DNA of 5,529 nt, from positions 1 to 5,529 of the forward strand of contig JANXNO010000165.1 of assembly GCA_025354075.1 (NCBI GenBank), written 5' to 3'. This DNA comes from Burkholderiales bacterium (lineage in GTDB: Bacteria > Pseudomonadota > Gammaproteobacteria > Burkholderiales > Casimicrobiaceae). Below the pieces are notes generated by a model that was given only the letters and a program-made list of their open reading frames with translations, was not told where the DNA came from and did no database searches. How positions within the stretch are numbered: the first letter of the stretch is position 1; every line of letters starts with the position of its first letter. Of the stretch, positions 1-5,529 are shown one piece after another. The position numbers were made by a program, and so were the translations under genes.

Positions 1-55
1 AGCGGCTTGCCGCGACCTGGTCTTTTGCAACGTTAGCGGGTCGCGGCAAGCCGCT
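1..55. repeat. REP-type inverted doublet (REPIN-like) downstream of purH
   Basis: Bases 1-17 (AGCGGCTTGCCGCGACC) are the exact reverse complement of bases 39-55, separated by a 21-base loop. Each arm also holds its own small hairpin (GCGG, loop CTTG, CCGC). Two REP-like units facing each other is the architecture of REPINs, which are dispersed by RAYT transposases in many proteobacteria; the core resembles the TAGGAGCGGCTT-type repeats of Pseudomonas and Xanthomonas relatives. The right arm continues into CCTATA, so the left end is probably cut by the window edge. It begins 15 bases beyond the purH stop and could stabilise the 3' end of the mRNA. No T-run follows it inside the window, so intrinsic termination is not shown. 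Confidence 0.75.
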
Positions 56-69
56 CCTATAAATCGGCC

Positions 70-1644
70 CTAGTGCCGAAAGTGGCGAACGCCGGTGGTG
101 ACCATCGCCACGCCACGTTCGTTGGCGGCGCTAATCACCTCTTCATCGCGCATGCTGCCACCGGGCTGAATCACGGCGATTGCGCCGACGTCAATCAACA
201 CGTCTAGTCCATCGCGGAACGGAAAAAACGCGTCGCTCGCGGCGACTGATCCCTCAAGCGACAAACCCGCATGCTCTGCCTTGATTTTGGCGATGCGCGC
301 TGAATCAACGCGGCTCATTTGCCCAGCGCCGATGCCAAGCGTGCGTCCGTCTTTGGCGAACACAATGGCATTCGATTTCACAAACTGCGCAACCTGCCAG
401 ACGAACTGCATATCTTTCAGTTGCTGGGCGGTAGGCGCTAGTTGAGTCACCACTTTGAGCGATGTTGGATCGAGCTTGTGCGTATCCGCGCTCTGCACTA
501 GCAGTCCGCCGCCCACGCGTTTCATTTCAAGCGTATTGGCGCTCTCGAACAGGCTTTTGATCGGTACCTTGAGCACACGCACGTTGATTTTTTTAGATAG
601 CAATTCAAGCGCTTCTGCGGTGTAAGCGGGTGCAATCAATACTTCAAGAAACTGTTTGGCCACCGCTTCAGCACAGGCCACATCCACCTCGCGATTGAAA
701 GCGATGATGCCACCGAATGCCGAGGTTGGATCCGTCGCCAGCGCGCGGTTGTATGCCTCCAACGGCGTATCGCCCAACGCTACGCCACACGGGTTTGCGT
801 GCTTCACGATGACGCAGCAGGTGTCATCGAACGCACGCACGCAATCCCACGCGGCGTCGGCGTCGCCCACGTTGTTGTACGACAGCTCTTTACCTTGCAA
901 TTGCGTGTACTTCGACAGCGATCCGGTGGCTGGCGATTCATCACGATAAAAGGCCGCGCTTTGATGCGGGTTCTCGCCGTAGCGCATATCCTGCGCCTTG
1001 GTCCATTGCAGCGTCAACACATCGGGGTAAGCGCGCGGCTCACCTTCGAGTTCGCGGCAGGTCAGGTAATTGCCGATGGCCGCGTCGTAGGCGGCGGTGT
1101 GAGTGAACGCTTTCTTCGCCAATGCGAAGCGTGTTTTACGTGACAATTCGCCAGCGTTAGCTTTTATTTCATCGGCAAGCGCTGCGTAATCGGCGGCGTC
1201 GACGACGATAGCCACGCCTTCCCAGTTCTTTGCCGCCGCGCGCACCATCGTCGGCCCGCCGATGTCGATGTTTTCAATCGCATCTTCCAGCGAGCAACCG
1301 GGCTTGGCAACAGTCTCGCGAAACGGATAAAGATTGACCACGACAAGATCAATCAACGGAATATTGGCCGCTTCAACCGCGCTCATGTGCTCGGACAAAA
1401 GACGATTGGCGAGGATGCCGCCATGCACTTTGGGGTGCAGCGTTTTCACACGACCATCGAGCATTTCCGGAAAGCCGGTGTAATCGCCGACGTCGATGAC
1501 CTTGAGTCCCGCATCCCGAATCAGCTTGGCGGTGCCTCCGGTGGAAAGCAGTTCAACGCCATACGCGGCGAGCGATTGCGCGAATTCGAGCAGGCCGGAT
1601 TTGTCGGAAACGGAGAGCAGCGCCCGGGTGATGTTGCGATTCAT
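70..1644 (-). CDS. purH: Bifunctional AICAR transformylase / IMP cyclohydrolase PurH
   Basis: This cytosolic enzyme makes the last two steps of IMP synthesis: AICAR is formylated by 10-formyl-tetrahydrofolate, then FAICAR is cyclised to IMP. The protein has 524 residues (E. coli PurH 529), so it is complete. The N-terminal MGS-like cyclohydrolase domain covers about residues 1-200, with SDKSGL at 13-18, STGGT at 34-38 and [10 protein letters not shown] at 67-76. The transformylase domain follows, with RYGENPHQ at 221-228, the catalytic Lys-His pair K281-H282 in KHANPCG, SAFGG at 308-312, KSNAIV at 423-428 and the typical C-terminal HFRH. The ATG at 1644 is only 3 bases after the fis stop, and no clear Shine-Dalgarno precedes it, so translational coupling to fis is likely (inference). 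The stop is TAG. I saw no PurR-like operator upstream. No frameshift or missing active-site residue is visible. Confidence 0.98.
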   Translation of the reverse strand: MNRNITRALLSVSDKSGLLEFAQSLAAYGVELLSTGGTAKLIRDAGLKVIDVGDYTGFPEMLDGRVKTLHPKVHGGILANRLLSEHMSAVEAANIPLIDLVVVNLYPFRETVAKPGCSLEDAIENIDIGGPTMVRAAAKNWEGVAIVVDAADYAALADEIKANAGELSRKTRFALAKKAFTHTAAYDAAIGNYLTCRELEGEPRAYPDVLTLQWTKAQDMRYGENPHQSAAFYRDESPATGSLSKYTQLQGKELSYNNVGDADAAWDCVRAFDDTCCVIVKHANPCGVALGDTPLEAYNRALATDPTSAFGGIIAFNREVDVACAEAVAKQFLEVLIAPAYTAEALELLSKKINVRVLKVPIKSLFESANTLEMKRVGGGLLVQSADTHKLDPTSLKVVTQLAPTAQQLKDMQFVWQVAQFVKSNAIVFAKDGRTLGIGAGQMSRVDSARIAKIKAEHAGLSLEGSVAASDAFFPFRDGLDVLIDVGAIAVIQPGGSMRDEEVISAANERGVAMVTTGVRHFRH

Positions 1645-1647
1645 GAA

Positions 1648-1911
1648 TCAGTCTTGCGCCAGTTTGATCTTGTGTTTGTCGAGTTTGGCGCGCAAGGTGT
1701 TGCGGTTGATGCCGAGCATTGAAGCCGCTTCCGATTGATTGCCTTTGGTGCGGATCAACACATCTGAAATCAGCGATTTTTCAACGCTGCCAATCACCAG
1801 TTCGTACAGATTATCAGCGGGCTCGCCGTCAAGTTTGGCCAGGTAATCGCTCAGCGAATGGCCGACCGCTTCGGCAATGGCGGCGTGGCCATTCAGTTTG
1901 GGACGTTTCAT
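1648..1911 (-). CDS. fis: DNA-binding protein Fis (short form)
   Basis: Fis is a homodimeric nucleoid protein that bends DNA and regulates rRNA, tRNA and many other promoters. This protein has 87 residues, against 98 in E. coli. Residues from about 12 onward align with the E. coli helical core: the dimer region carries NLYELVIGSVEK (34-45), and the C-terminal helix-turn-helix carries GNQSEAASMLGINRNTLRAK (57-76). The recognition helix keeps N69, R70, T72 and R74, matching E. coli N84, R85, T87 and R89, while A75 replaces K90. The N-terminal beta-hairpin arms that activate Hin-type invertases in E. coli are absent, which fits shorter betaproteobacterial Fis proteins as I recall them. The gene lies 28 bases after dusB, as in the conserved dusB-fis operon, and 3 bases before purH. 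The ATG at 1911 has a purine-rich leader. A lone NtrC-type C-terminal domain is the alternative, but the dimer helices and position favour Fis. Confidence 0.95.
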   Translation of the reverse strand: MKRPKLNGHAAIAEAVGHSLSDYLAKLDGEPADNLYELVIGSVEKSLISDVLIRTKGNQSEAASMLGINRNTLRAKLDKHKIKLAQD

Positions 1912-1920
1912 TGTTGTTGT

Positions 1921-1930
1921 TCTCTTCTTG
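1921..1930 (-). promoter_or_regulatory. Ribosome binding site of fis
   Basis: The minus strand reads CAAGAAGAGA followed by ACAACAACA and the ATG at 1911. The purine tract is a fair Shine-Dalgarno match with about 9-10 bases of spacing. It is clearer than the sites before dusB and purH, suggesting that fis has its own strong translation start. The triplet-like AACAACAAC spacer should be unstructured. Confidence 0.5.
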
Positions 1931-1939
1931 AGTAGTGTT

Positions 1940-2977
1940 CTAGTGTTTGGTCAGTGCCGATGAGCCCGAATAAACATAGGGTTCAAGCGGTAGTCGATCA
2001 TGAAAATCAGCGAGATGTGAAAAGTAGGCGACTACGGCGGCGAGTTGCGCGCCGCTGGCGGTCAACACGTTAAGCTGATCGCGAAAGTCTTCTGCCCCCG
2101 GCAGGCCTTTGGTGTACCAGCCAATGTGTTTGCGCGCGCTGCGCACCCCAGTGTCATTGCCATACAGCGTGTAATGGTCTTCGAGATGGTCTTGCATGAG
2201 AGCGGCAACCTCGGACACTTTAGGCGCGGGTGGCATGCAGCCGTTATCAAAGTGGTGCGTCGTATCGCGAAAAATCCACGGTCGGCCCTGTGCTGCGCGC
2301 CCGATCATCACAGCATCTGCCCCGGTGTAATCGAGCACGGCCTTCGCCTTTTGCGGCGAGTCAATATCGCCATTGGCAATCACTGGGATCGAAACCGCCG
2401 CCTTCACCGCCTTGATGCTGTCGTACTCGACTGTACCGTCGTCAAAGCCACACGCGCGACTGCGACCATGCAAGGTGAGCGCCTGAATGCCAGCGTTTTC
2501 TGCAATCTGCGCGATGCGGATCGCGTTGTTGTACTCAGGGCTCCAGCCGGTGCGCGTTTTCAGCGTGACTGGCACGTCAACGGCCTGCACAACTGCATCC
2601 AGAATGCGCGCCACCAGCGCCTCATTGCGCAGCAGTGCTGAACCCGCCTCAACCCTGCACACTTTCTTCTTGGGGCAACCCATGTTGATATCAATAATCT
2701 GCGCGCCGCGCGACACATTGAAGCGAGCGGCTTCTGCCATTACCTGCGGATCGCTGCCCGCGATCTGCACAGCAATCGGCGCGGCTTCGCCGTCATGATT
2801 CATGCGATGCATCGACTTTGGGGTTTGCCACAGCTCCGGCTTTGACGCGACCATTTCGCTGACCGCATAGCCCGCGCCAAATTGCCGACACAACATCCGG
2901 AAGGGGCGATCGGTGACCCCAGCCATCGGTGCGATCACGAGCCGATTTTTGAGGATGTAGGGGCCGATGCGCAGCAT
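1940..2977 (-). CDS. dusB: tRNA-dihydrouridine synthase B (DusB)
   Basis: This FMN and NADPH-dependent enzyme reduces uridine to dihydrouridine in the tRNA D-loop; E. coli DusB acts at position 17. With the ATG at 2977 the protein has 345 residues (E. coli 321) and begins MLRIGPYILKNRL, collinear with E. coli MRIGQYQLRNRL. Visible motifs are APMAGVTDRPFR (16-27), IDINMGCP (95-102) with catalytic C101, K140 in PVTLKTRTGW, H170 in TLHGRSRAC, ANGDI (201-205) and IGRAAQGRPWIF (225-236). The C-terminal helical tRNA-binding part includes ARKHIGWY (281-288). An in-frame TTG at 2998 would add seven residues (MHFFCTH); I rejected it because it lacks family support. Neither start has a good ribosome binding site. 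The tail after about residue 325 extends beyond the E. coli protein. It is the first gene of the probable dusB-fis-purH operon. Confidence 0.96.
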   Translation of the reverse strand: MLRIGPYILKNRLVIAPMAGVTDRPFRMLCRQFGAGYAVSEMVASKPELWQTPKSMHRMNHDGEAAPIAVQIAGSDPQVMAEAARFNVSRGAQIIDINMGCPKKKVCRVEAGSALLRNEALVARILDAVVQAVDVPVTLKTRTGWSPEYNNAIRIAQIAENAGIQALTLHGRSRACGFDDGTVEYDSIKAVKAAVSIPVIANGDIDSPQKAKAVLDYTGADAVMIGRAAQGRPWIFRDTTHHFDNGCMPPAPKVSEVAALMQDHLEDHYTLYGNDTGVRSARKHIGWYTKGLPGAEDFRDQLNVLTASGAQLAAVVAYFSHLADFHDRLPLEPYVYSGSSALTKH

Positions 2978-3022
2978 GTGTGTGCAGAAGAAATGCAATG
3001 GGGAAATTTGAGCGGAGACGCG

Positions 3023-3051
3023 ATTATAGCGGCATCAATGCCTGAAAATAA
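3023..3051 (-). promoter_or_regulatory. Candidate sigma-70 promoter for dusB-fis-purH
   Basis: On the minus strand a perfect TATAAT lies at 3028-3023. At 17-base spacing the -35 hexamer is TTATTT (3051-3046), a poor match to TTGACA. Transcription would start near 3016-3018, leaving about 40 bases before the dusB ATG. It is the best -10 box in the 133-base gap, and the weak -35 would fit a regulated promoter. This is a prediction by eye. Confidence 0.5.
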
Positions 3052-3054
3052 GGC
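3040..3054. promoter_or_regulatory. Candidate Fis binding site over the -35 region
   Basis: The 15-mer GCCTGAAAATAAGGC has the Fis layout: G and C at the ends 15 bases apart, an AT-only centre, Y at position 4, R at 5 and R at 12. It departs from GNNYRNNWNNYRNNC only at position 11 (A instead of Y). It covers roughly -24 to -38 of the predicted dusB-fis-purH start, where binding would block RNA polymerase. E. coli dusB-fis is known to be repressed by Fis, so the position makes sense, but such a degenerate motif also occurs by chance. Confidence 0.35.
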
Positions 3055-3090
3055 ACTCTACTCAACAAAAAATTTAATCTTCTCGTTGCG

Positions 3091-3110
3091 TCCCACCTTG
3101 ACAGGTAGGA
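3091..3110 (-). other. RNA hairpin abutting the ubiH stop codon
   Basis: The minus strand reads TCCTACCT, loop GTCA, AGGTGGGA, an 8-bp stem with one G-U pair, starting on the base right after the ubiH TGA. The six-T run on the same strand lies about 15-20 bases further on (near 3066-3071) rather than directly after the stem. It is therefore a poor intrinsic terminator; it may protect the 3' end of the ubiH message or slow read-through into dusB. Confidence 0.35.
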
Positions 3111-4247
3111 TCAATTCACGGCGAGTCTTCGCGTAATTTCGCGTCGTAGTAGTGGCAGCATTTGCACGGCAGTGAGACCAAGCCCACGCGGTACATCGGC
3201 GAGCCAGCCGCCGCGATCAAAGCCGTAGGCGAGTAGGCCAGTGAAGCCGATGCGTGCGACGCGGTCGACGCCGCGTGACCTGCTGAATTTAGCCAGGGTT
3301 GCTGCGATTGTCTTGTTGGTCGTTTGCCGCGCGAATGCATCGCCCAAGTCCTGCGCATCGCGTAGACCGAGATTGAGACCTTGCGCCGCCACGGGATGCA
3401 ATCCTTGCGCAGCGTTGCCCAACGCGACGATAGCGCCGCCCGCGCGCGGTTCAACAAATCGCCAGATTAGTGGATAGCTGGTCAACTTTGCTGTCGTTGT
3501 CAGGGTGCCCATAGAACTCCCAAACGCAGCGTTTAATTCTTCGTTAAACGCGACTTCGGCTGACACCAACATGCGCTCTGCATCAGCGCGCGCGCGCGCC
3601 CAGACGACCGTCCATTCGCCATCCGCTCGCGGAATGAGCGCGAGCGCTCCTCCTGCGGTGAAGCGTTCAAACGCTACGCCCGCCCGGGGCTTGCTTGCGG
3701 AAATACGGGTAATGATCGCCATCTGCCCTGAATCGCGCTCCAAGCGCTTGAATTCCGGCACGAAGTCGGATGCGGCGCCATCGGCGAGGATTACGCAATC
3801 TGCGGCCAATTTCTCGCCTGATGCGAGATGGATGACGGCGCGCTGTGCCTCGTGTTGTACTGACTCGGCTTTTGCGCCGTACAGAACGTTGATATGGGCT
3901 GCATTCACTGCGCGGTCGAGCGCTGATTTGAGTGCAGGGTAGGGGGTCGCTGCGCCTAACTCTGATGCAGCAACGTCCTTCGCGTCAAGCGTCAACAAGC
4001 CGAACGCGCCGCGTTGGGTGATTTCAACTTGGCGAATCGGGGCGCGCTGTTGTGCGTCAACGCTGACGCCCAGTTTTGACAAAAATCGCCATGAAGCAGC
4101 GGACAATGCGATGTTGCGGTCGCTGAACGATTCGGTTGCGCGTGGAGCGGCTTCGAGGATTGTTATGTCGCTTGCGATGCTGCGCTCTTTGAGTGCTAGC
4201 GCGGCTGCCAGGCCGACGGGGCCACCGCCTACGATTAGAGTTTTCAT
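3111..4247 (-). CDS. ubiH: UbiH-family FAD-dependent ubiquinone biosynthesis hydroxylase
   Basis: The protein is a flavoprotein monooxygenase of the UbiH/UbiF/UbiI (COG0654) family, which hydroxylate the aromatic ring of ubiquinone precursors in the membrane-associated Ubi complex. From the ATG at 4247 it has 378 residues (E. coli UbiH 392). The FAD-binding GxGxxG is at residues 7-12 (GGGPVG), the acidic end of the second strand is E32, the DR motif D43-R44 lies in SDRNIALS, ADG is at 155-157, and the second FAD motif is ALGNAAQGLHPVAAQGLNLGLRD starting at 275. In that motif Q281 stands where many relatives have His and A288 where Gly is usual. An in-frame ATG at 4289 would add 14 residues before the Rossmann strand; I prefer 4247 because the FAD motif sits near the N-terminus in this family. 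Following pepP matches E. coli pepP-ubiH. Which ring carbon it hydroxylates cannot be read from sequence. Confidence 0.9.
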   Translation of the reverse strand: MKTLIVGGGPVGLAAALALKERSIASDITILEAAPRATESFSDRNIALSAASWRFLSKLGVSVDAQQRAPIRQVEITQRGAFGLLTLDAKDVAASELGAATPYPALKSALDRAVNAAHINVLYGAKAESVQHEAQRAVIHLASGEKLAADCVILADGAASDFVPEFKRLERDSGQMAIITRISASKPRAGVAFERFTAGGALALIPRADGEWTVVWARARADAERMLVSAEVAFNEELNAAFGSSMGTLTTTAKLTSYPLIWRFVEPRAGGAIVALGNAAQGLHPVAAQGLNLGLRDAQDLGDAFARQTTNKTIAATLAKFSRSRGVDRVARIGFTGLLAYGFDRGGWLADVPRGLGLTAVQMLPLLRREITRRLAVN

Positions 4248-4262
4248 CGTGATTTCACGATG
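4245..4262 (-). promoter_or_regulatory. Perfect inverted repeat enclosing the ubiH start codon
   Basis: The minus strand reads CATCGTGA-AA-TCACGATG, an 8-bp perfect inverted repeat with a 2-base centre; its last three bases are the chosen ubiH ATG. In mRNA it could form a 7-bp stem with a four-base loop that pairs both the start codon and the GTGA that would be the closest Shine-Dalgarno-like element. It might reduce or couple ubiH translation, or be a DNA operator. The repeat is seen; its function is inference. Confidence 0.45.
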
Positions 4263-4294
4263 ACCGTCTGGCTCATGTTGGCTATCCAAACTGC

Positions 4295-4323
4295 CGTCAT
4301 ACTCGCCGACGTCGGGTATCCAG
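4295..4323 (-). repeat. dRS3-like repeat, copy 1
   Basis: The plus strand begins CGTCATACTCGCC and ends GGGTATCCAG. It can fold into a stem of about 9 pairs with one G-U and one mismatch; a perfect 10-base palindrome CCGACGTCGG (4306-4315... centre at 4310/4311) offers an alternative core. Relative to copy 2 the T-A pair near the stem base is replaced by A-T on both sides, a compensatory change. It ends 28 bases before the upstream candidate ATG at 4267-4289 region and 48 bases before the chosen ubiH start. Confidence 0.55.
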
Positions 4324-4373
4324 CAGTCGGCATCAACCGTTGGTCATTCACCATAACTCTGGCCGCAAACTTT

Positions 4374-4402
4374 CTGGATTCCCGGCTTTGCCGAGAATGA
4401 CG
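4374..4402 (+). repeat. dRS3-like repeat, copy 2
   Basis: The plus strand begins CTGGATTCCCGGC and ends GCCGAGAATGACG. It forms a 9-pair stem (one G-U) with a 3-base loop, in inverted orientation to copy 1. It lies 22 bases beyond the pepP stop, so in the pepP transcript it forms a 3' hairpin; no T-run follows, so it is not a standard terminator. Confidence 0.6.
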
Positions 4403-4424
4403 CCAATGCGTGGGCAAAGTCCAA

Positions 4425-5529
4425 TTACCGCGCGCAAGCCGCCTCGACCTCTGCGACCGTTTTCGGCGCAGTAATAGTCAAATTTTCATTGCCGCCAGCC
4501 GTGATCAACACGTCGTCTTCAATGCGTACTCCAATGTTCCAGAAGTGTTCCGGCACTGCCGCATCAGGTCGGATATACAGTCCCGGCTCATTGGTGATCA
4601 TCATGCCCGGTTGAAGCGTTTGCCACACGCCTTTTTTGCGGTAATCGCCCGCATCATGCACGTCCATGCCAATCCAGTGACCGGCGCGGTGCATGTAGAA
4701 CTGCATGTAGAGCTTCCCTTCGATCACCTGATCTAGGCTACCTTTGAGCAGACCGAGATCGAGCATGCCCTGCGACAACACGCGAATCGCGACCTCGTGG
4801 TACTCGTTGAACGGATTGCCCGGCTTGAGCACGTCCATGCAGGCAAGCTGCGCGTTGAGGACAGACTGATACACGTCACGCTGCGGGCCGCTGAATTTGC
4901 CGTTGACCGGGAAGGTGCGGGTGATGTCGCTGGCGTAGCCTTCGTATTCGCAACCGGCGTCGATCAACAACAGATCACCGTCCTGCATTTTTCGATTACT
5001 GTCGTTGTAGTGCAGCACGCACGCGTTGGGGCCGCTGGCGACGATGTGGTTGTACGCAGGCGTGCGCGCGCCGTGGCGGATGAACTCATGCGACAGTTCA
5101 GCCTCAACGTGATATTCGTACTGGCCGGGCCGTGCAGTTTTCATGGCGCGGGCGTGCGCCATTGACGAAATTTCTGCGGCGCGACGCATCAGCGCAATCT
5201 CGTGCGCATCCTTGATCAATCGCATGTCGTCGAGCGTTGCGCGCACATCAATCACGCTGTTCGGGGCGGACACGCCAGTGCGAGCCATGTTGCGTACCGC
5301 GTTGATCGCGGCAGCGATCTGCGCGTCCCACGATGCACCCATGCCGACGGGCGTATGAACCGCGCTGCGATCCGCCATCAGTTTAGGCAGCTCTTCAGCT
5401 AATTTTTCAATCGGGAAGGCTTCGTCAAATCGAAAAATATCTTTGGCTGCGTCCGGGCCGTAACGATAGCCGTCCCAAATTTCGCGCTCCAGATTTTTCT
5501 CGCGGCAAAACAAAATCGCCTTGCGTTCG
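4425..5529 (-). CDS. pepP: Xaa-Pro aminopeptidase (aminopeptidase P), 5' end outside window
   Basis: This cytosolic M24B metallopeptidase removes an N-terminal residue preceding proline, using a two-metal (Mn) centre. The frame is open to the window edge, so no start is assigned: about 367 codons are visible, and comparison with E. coli PepP (441 residues) suggests about 75 are missing from the N-terminal domain. Counting from the TTG at 5513 as residue 1, the metal ligands are D185 (LLIDAGCEY), D196 (SDITRTFP), H279 (AGHWIGMD), E309 (NEPGLYI) and E332 (RIEDDV); their spacing matches E. coli D260, D271, H354, E383 and E406 to within one residue. The supporting histidines H168 (VLHYN) and H286 (DVHDAG) are present. 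All catalytic residues are intact. The gene ends with TAA and precedes ubiH, as in E. coli. Prolidase is less likely because the whole C-terminal domain follows PepP closely. Confidence 0.95.
   Translation of the reverse strand, partial: ERKAILFCREKNLEREIWDGYRYGPDAAKDIFRFDEAFPIEKLAEELPKLMADRSAVHTPVGMGASWDAQIAAAINAVRNMARTGVSAPNSVIDVRATLDDMRLIKDAHEIALMRRAAEISSMAHARAMKTARPGQYEYHVEAELSHEFIRHGARTPAYNHIVASGPNACVLHYNDSNRKMQDGDLLLIDAGCEYEGYASDITRTFPVNGKFSGPQRDVYQSVLNAQLACMDVLKPGNPFNEYHEVAIRVLSQGMLDLGLLKGSLDQVIEGKLYMQFYMHRAGHWIGMDVHDAGDYRKKGVWQTLQPGMMITNEPGLYIRPDAAVPEHFWNIGVRIEDDVLITAGGNENLTITAPKTVAEVEAACAR

Larger units (their letters stand above)
4295..4402. mobile_element. Small non-coding element bounded by 29-base inverted repeats (NIME/REPIN-like)
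   Basis: A 108-base element lies between pepP and ubiH. Its ends are imperfect inverted repeats of 29 bases (23 of 29 identical when one is reversed) around a 50-base core (4324-4373). The outer ends read CGTCAT and ATGACG. The repeats resemble the CTGGATTCCCG...GGGAATGACG repeats common in proteobacterial intergenic DNA and, more loosely, neisserial dRS3 units (ATTCCC, 8 bases, GGGAAT) that flank intergenic mosaic elements. No ORF, no transposase and no target-site duplication are evident. With flanks 4248-4294 and 4403-4424 it accounts for most of the 177-base pepP-ubiH gap. Confidence 0.6.

Noticed and set aside
24..39. PurR-like palindrome around AACGTT in the loop of the repeat after purH
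   Set aside because: It matches the E. coli PurR consensus at only about 9 of 16 positions, mostly in the central AACGTT, and lies downstream of purH.
656..1143. Overlapping plus-strand open frames opposite purH
   Set aside because: They are antisense to intact purH domains, have low-complexity composition and show no recognisable motif or supporting start signals.
2045..2641. A 198-codon plus-strand open frame opposite dusB
   Set aside because: It lies wholly antisense to a clearly conserved dusB, resembles no family I know, and is rich in Arg, His, Ala and Cys as expected of a shadow frame.
2978..2998. TTG start adding seven residues to DusB
   Set aside because: The ATG at 2977 gives the N-terminus collinear with E. 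coli DusB, and the TTG has no ribosome binding site.
3066..3110. Intrinsic terminator after ubiH
   Set aside because: The hairpin at 3091-3110 and the six-T run near 3066-3071 are separated by about 20 bases, so the standard stem-plus-U-tract arrangement is missing.
3505..3942. A 145-codon plus-strand open frame opposite ubiH
   Set aside because: It is Ala/Ser/Arg-rich shadow sequence of the ubiH frame with no family resemblance.
4248..4289. Fourteen-residue N-terminal extension of UbiH from the ATG at 4289
   Set aside because: It would place non-family residues before the first Rossmann strand, has no clear ribosome binding site and begins only 5 bases from the repeat element.
1..5529. CRISPR array, tRNA, rRNA, transposase gene, toxin-antitoxin or defence system
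   Set aside because: No regularly spaced direct repeats, no tRNA-like cloverleaf and no coding frame of such families was seen; the five genes fill almost the entire window.

Overview
The window reads as an ordinary housekeeping stretch of a betaproteobacterial chromosome, probably Burkholderiales-like. The basis is gene order (pepP, ubiH, dusB, fis, purH, all on the minus strand), protein similarity recalled from memory, and a G+C content that looks to be in the mid to upper 50s percent by eye. No search was run, so genus is not claimed.

Layout in the direction of transcription, from high to low coordinates: pepP (Xaa-Pro aminopeptidase; its 5' end lies outside the window), then a 177-base gap largely filled by a small inverted-repeat element, then ubiH (flavin hydroxylase of ubiquinone biosynthesis). 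A 133-base gap follows with a good -10 box and a candidate Fis site. Next come dusB (tRNA dihydrouridine synthase), fis (nucleoid protein) and purH (last two steps of IMP synthesis). The window ends with a REP-type palindrome pair just after purH.

The genes form two probable transcription units. pepP-ubiH resembles the pepP-ubiH pairing of E. coli. dusB-fis-purH is compact (28-base and 3-base gaps) and joins the conserved dusB-fis growth-rate operon to a purine gene; no second promoter is evident. A link between nucleoid regulation, tRNA modification and nucleotide supply is inference from this layout.

I do not see a new defence, mobile or biosynthetic system. The most interesting non-coding features are the two unrelated short palindromic repeat families, a perfect inverted repeat that places the ubiH start codon in a hairpin, and a Fis-like site over the -35 region of the dusB-fis-purH promoter.
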